A DNA stretch of 64,000 nt. It comes from Cronobacter malonaticus LMG 23826. GTDB taxonomy: Bacteria; Pseudomonadota; Gammaproteobacteria; Enterobacterales; Enterobacteriaceae. Shown one piece after another: positions 61,134 to 64,000 of this stretch. Numbering within the stretch: the first letter of the stretch is position 1; the number at the start of each line of letters is the position of its first letter. Made by a program: the position numbers and the translations under genes. The stretch lies in contig NZ_CP013940.1 in assembly GCF_001277215.2 (NCBI RefSeq), positions 2,418,001 to 2,482,000 on the forward strand, read 5' to 3'. Below the pieces are notes generated by a model. It ran no database searches. It had not been told where the DNA came from and saw nothing but the letters and a program-made list of their open reading frames with translations.

Positions 61134-61718
61134 TCAGCGCCCCGGCGTCCATTCGCGCGCGGTGAGCGCGGCCAGCACGTGATCGCGCCAGACGCCGTCT
61201 ATCAGTAAGTAATCTTTGGCATAGCCTTCTTTCTCAAATCCGAGTCGCGCCAGCAGGTCGCCGCTGCGCTGGTTATGCGGCATATAGTTGGCCATGATGC
61301 GGTGCATATGCTGGCTGCGCTGCATATAGCGAATGGCGCTGGTGAGCGCTTCAAACATCAGCCCCTGCCCCTGCCACTTTTCGCCCAGCGAATAGCCGAG
61401 ATAGCAGGCGTGGAACGAGCCGCGCACCACGTTGGAAAAGTTAGCGACGCCGCGAATTTCCGTTTCTTCCGGGTCGAGCAGCGCAAAGTAAAAGGCGCTG
61501 CCCTGTTTGTGGAGTTCGTTGATCATGCCAAGCCGCGCCTGCCAGCCAGAGGGGTAGCAGTGGCTTTCATCGCGGACAGGCTCCCAGGGCTTCAGAAACT
61601 GGCGGTTCTCGGCGTAATAGTCCGCAAGCCGCCATGCGTCGCGATCGTGCACCAGACGCACCACCAGACGATCGGTCGTTAATCTTACTTTCGGCACGTT
61701 ACTTCGGTAGCCAAACAT
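61134..61718 (-). CDS. rimJ: Ribosomal protein S5 alanine N-acetyltransferase RimJ
   Basis: GNAT-family enzyme, 194 residues as in E. coli, acetylating the N-terminal Ala of S5. The acetyl-CoA motif lies in [20 protein letters not shown] near residue 100, and the C-terminal GNAT strand is [17 protein letters not shown]. First gene of the rimJ-yceH-yceM set, divergent from mdtH over 265 bases. Confidence 0.96.
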   Translation of the reverse strand: MFGYRSNVPKVRLTTDRLVVRLVHDRDAWRLADYYAENRQFLKPWEPVRDESHCYPSGWQARLGMINELHKQGSAFYFALLDPEETEIRGVANFSNVVRGSFHACYLGYSLGEKWQGQGLMFEALTSAIRYMQRSQHMHRIMANYMPHNQRSGDLLARLGFEKEGYAKDYLLIDGVWRDHVLAALTAREWTPGR

Positions 61719-61983
61719 CGATACCCTGCTCCTTTCCCGGCATTATTCCTCGATCCTGCCCCGGACAGCGCGCTGTCGCGGGCATTACGTTTTACTATAA
61801 CCGCGCCGAACAAAACAGTGAAAACAGCAACATGCCATTCTTTGACGCGCCACGCGGCCTGACGATGAATTTCATCAATCAATCATAGCGATCGATAAAA
61901 AAATATTGTCGCGCAAAACATCACCACCGCACGCGCCAGGCCGTAAGATAGTGCGGTCACTTCGCTTTTTCCCTGGAGGGGAA

Positions 61984-63192
61984 ATGTCCCGCGTCTCGCA
62001 GGCAAGGAGCCTGGGTAAATATTTCCTGCTAGTTGATAACATGCTCGTGGTACTGGGCTTTTTCGTCGTCTTTCCGCTTATTTCCATCCGCTTTGTCGAC
62101 AGCCTCGGCTGGGCCGCGCTCATGGTGGGCATCGCACTCGGCCTGCGTCAGCTCGTTCAGCAGGGGCTTGGCATTTTCGGCGGCGCCATCGCCGACCGTC
62201 TTGGCGCGCGGCCCATGATCGTCACCGGTATGCTGCTGCGCGCGGCGGGCTTTGCGACGATGGCAGTCGCCCACGAGCCGTGGGTGCTGTGGCTCTCCTG
62301 CGTGCTCTCCGGGCTTGGCGGCACGCTTTTTGACCCGCCGCGCTCGGCGCTGGTGGTGAAGCTGGTACGTCCTCAGGAACGCGGCCGCTTTTTCTCATTG
62401 CTGATGATGCAGGACAGTGCCGGTGCCGTAACGGGGGCGCTTATCGGCAGCTGGCTGCTGCAATACGATTTCCGGCTGGTGTGCGGCGTCGGTGCGCTGC
62501 TGTTTGTGCTTTGCGCGGGCTTTAACGCCTGGCTGCTGCCGGACTGGAAGCTCTCCACGGTACGCACGCCGCTGCGCGAAGGCATGGGCCGCGTCCTGCG
62601 CGACAAACGTTTTGTCACCTACGTACTGACGCTGACCGGCTATTACATGCTGGCGGTGCAGGTGATGCTGATGCTGCCGGTGATGGTCAACGATATCGCG
62701 GGCGAACCGGCGGCGGTGAAATGGATGTACGCCATTGAAGCCGTGCTGTCGCTGACGCTGCTCTATCCGCTGGCGCGCTGGAGCGAAAAACGGTTTCGCC
62801 TTGAACACCGCCTGATGGCCGGGCTGCTGGTGATGACGTTCAGCCTGGTGCCGATTGGCCTTGCGAGCAACCTGCAACAACTGTTTACCTTAATATGCCT
62901 CTTTTATATCGGCTCGATTATCGCCGAACCGGCGCGTGAAACCCTGAGCGCGTCGCTCGCGGACGCCCGCGCGCGTGGCAGCTATATGGGCTTTAGCCGT
63001 CTCGGCCTCGCCTTTGGCGGCGCGCTCGGCTACGCGGGCGGCGGCTGGCTGTTTGACGCGGGCCGCGCGCTTAATACGCCGGAGCTGCCGTGGGCGATGC
63101 TTGGCGTTATTGGTGTCGGGACATTCCTGATGCTCTGGTGGCAGTTCAGTCAGAAACGGCTCGCGGCGGGGCTGGTGGAGCAGGAAAGTTAA
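61984..63192 (+). CDS. mdtH: MFS multidrug exporter MdtH
   Basis: 402 residues, 12 predicted spans; in E. coli overproduction gives some resistance to norfloxacin and enoxacin. Motif A is [18 protein letters not shown] after span 2, and [20 protein letters not shown] is a long conserved block. ATG 61984, with GGAGG eight bases upstream, gives the family start [19 protein letters not shown]; a longer frame before it is not homologous. Confidence 0.96.
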   Translation: MSRVSQARSLGKYFLLVDNMLVVLGFFVVFPLISIRFVDSLGWAALMVGIALGLRQLVQQGLGIFGGAIADRLGARPMIVTGMLLRAAGFATMAVAHEPWVLWLSCVLSGLGGTLFDPPRSALVVKLVRPQERGRFFSLLMMQDSAGAVTGALIGSWLLQYDFRLVCGVGALLFVLCAGFNAWLLPDWKLSTVRTPLREGMGRVLRDKRFVTYVLTLTGYYMLAVQVMLMLPVMVNDIAGEPAAVKWMYAIEAVLSLTLLYPLARWSEKRFRLEHRLMAGLLVMTFSLVPIGLASNLQQLFTLICLFYIGSIIAEPARETLSASLADARARGSYMGFSRLGLAFGGALGYAGGGWLFDAGRALNTPELPWAMLGVIGVGTFLMLWWQFSQKRLAAGLVEQES

Positions 63193-63266
63193 TACCGGGG
63201 GGCGTTTGCTCCCCCGAGTTTTCTCTTCCATACTCAAAAATCAGTCACCTGAGCAGGAGGAGAAAC

Positions 63267-63914
63267 GTGAAGTTATATATTTACGATCACTGTCCGTTTT
63301 GTCTGAAAGCGCGCATGATTTTCGGGCTGAAAAACCTTCCGGTGGAGCTTATCGTGATGTCTAACGATGACGAAGCCACGCCTACCCGCATGATTGGCCA
63401 GAAGATGGCCCCGATTCTGCAAAAAGACGACAGCCGCTACCTGCCGGAAAGCATGGATATCGTTCACTACGTCGATAATCTCGACGGCAAACCGCTGCTC
63501 ACCGGCAAGCGCAACCCGGCGATTGAAGAGTGGCTGCGCCGCGTTAACGGCTACGTTAACCGCCTGCTGCTGCCGCGCTTCGCCAAAGCGCCGTTCGATG
63601 AGTTCGCCACCCCCGAAGCGCGCCGTTACTTTACCGAGAAAAAAGAGGCGGCGATTGGATCCTTCGAGGAGCATATGGCTCACTCCGCCGGGCTGATTAA
63701 AAACATCAGCGACGACCTGCGCGCGCTTGATAAACACATCGTTCAGCCGAACGCCGTGAACGGCGAGCTTTCAGAAGATGATATCCATCTCTTCCCGTTG
63801 CTGCGTAACCTGACGCTGGTTGCTGGCGTCAACTACCCTACCCGTGTCGCGGACTATCGCGACAACATGGCCAAGCAGACGCAAATTAATCTGCTGTCAA
63901 AAATGGCTATCTGA
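63267..63914 (+). CDS. grxB: Glutaredoxin 2
   Basis: 215-residue GST-fold glutaredoxin that reduces disulfides with glutathione. The thioredoxin-like domain (1-72) carries Cys9-Pro-Phe-Cys12; E. coli Grx2 has CPYC, so the usual Tyr is Phe here. The helical domain follows (about 85-215), ending TQINLLSKMAI. The start is GTG (63267-63269), with GGAGG upstream. 74 bases after mdtH, so possibly co-transcribed. Confidence 0.96.
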   Translation: MKLYIYDHCPFCLKARMIFGLKNLPVELIVMSNDDEATPTRMIGQKMAPILQKDDSRYLPESMDIVHYVDNLDGKPLLTGKRNPAIEEWLRRVNGYVNRLLLPRFAKAPFDEFATPEARRYFTEKKEAAIGSFEEHMAHSAGLIKNISDDLRALDKHIVQPNAVNGELSEDDIHLFPLLRNLTLVAGVNYPTRVADYRDNMAKQTQINLLSKMAI

Positions 63915-63920
63915 CGACAG

Positions 63921-63945
63921 CGCCGGTGGCCTCCACCGGCGTTTT
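63921..63945 (+). terminator. grxB terminator
   Basis: CGCCGGTGG-cct-CCACCGGCG followed by TTTTA, six bases past the grxB stop. Confidence 0.87.
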
Positions 63946-64000
63946 AAGCCGAATCCGCTTTTGCCGCTTCCACTGGCGGGGCATCCTGCTTTGTGTCAGG
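63944..64000 (-). CDS. Possible C-terminal end of a leftward gene
   Basis: An open frame enters from the right edge and stops at TAA (63944-63946), giving PDTKQDAPPVEAAKADSA. The composition (Ala, Pro, Lys, Glu, Asp) looks like a real protein tail. Too short to identify. In E. coli the next gene beyond grxB is yceB, but in the other relative direction, so this could be an inserted gene or a chance frame. Confidence 0.3.
   Translation of the reverse strand, partial: PDTKQDAPPVEAAKADSA

Overview
The window is a 64 kb stretch of enterobacterial chromosome that is coding-dense and GC-rich. Gene order and protein sequences match the pepT-potABCD ... mfd ... ptsG ... fab ... rne ... flg ... murJ ... 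grxB segment of Escherichia coli, in inverted orientation. The proteins are close to, but not identical with, those of E. coli and Salmonella. Cronobacter or a near relative such as Franconibacter, Siccibacter or Enterobacter is my best guess, from overall resemblance only. I see no prophage, insertion sequence, CRISPR array, rRNA or tRNA.

Layout. 1-4.6 kb: the 5' part of pepT (minus), then the spermidine/putrescine importer potABCD (plus), followed by two REP-like inverted repeats. 4.8-9.8 kb: cobB, nagK and lolCDE (minus). 9.9-14.5 kb: mfd and the L,D-transpeptidase ldtC (plus). 14.5-16.3 kb: the bhsA/comR stress pair with a well-formed operator region, then an AT-rich stretch carrying two tiny ORFs, one of them a 49-residue membrane protein. 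16.3-22.4 kb: ycfJ, ndh, ycfP, nagZ, thiK, lpoB, ycfL and hinT (minus). 22.7-25 kb: a FhuE-type siderophore receptor. 25-31 kb: ptsG, then pabC-mltG-tmk-holB-tatD (minus). 31-37.5 kb: the fatty-acid cluster yceD-rpmF-plsX-fabHDG-acpP-fabF (minus). 37.6-43.8 kb: maf-2/yceF, a DUF3053 lipoprotein, rluC, and rne with its long leader. 43.8-46.1 kb: a divergent LysR regulator/MFS transporter pair that E. coli lacks at this site. 46.2-57.7 kb: the flagellar block flgBCDEFGHIJ-KL (minus) and flgAMN (plus). 57.9-63.9 kb: murJ, yceM, yceH and rimJ (minus), then mdtH and grxB (plus), and possibly the last codons of another gene.

Functionally the region is dominated by cell-envelope supply (lipoprotein sorting, peptidoglycan synthesis and recycling, fatty acids, the lipid II flippase), flagellar assembly, sugar and polyamine uptake, and RNA/DNA maintenance. 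Several regulatory sites can be read directly: two ComR-type operators flanking the bhsA promoter, an FNR-type site before ndh, CRP- and Mlc-type sites plus an SgrS pairing site before ptsG, a partial Fur box before fhuE, and sigma-28 promoters before flgK and flgM.

Most of the window is conserved core genome, and no large undescribed system is visible. The points most worth a second look are the two-ORF unit at 15.8-16.1 kb under an 18-bp perfect palindrome, the CRP-like site inside the bhsA promoter spacer, the rebuilt 5' end of potA, and the LysR/MFS insertion between rne and flgL.
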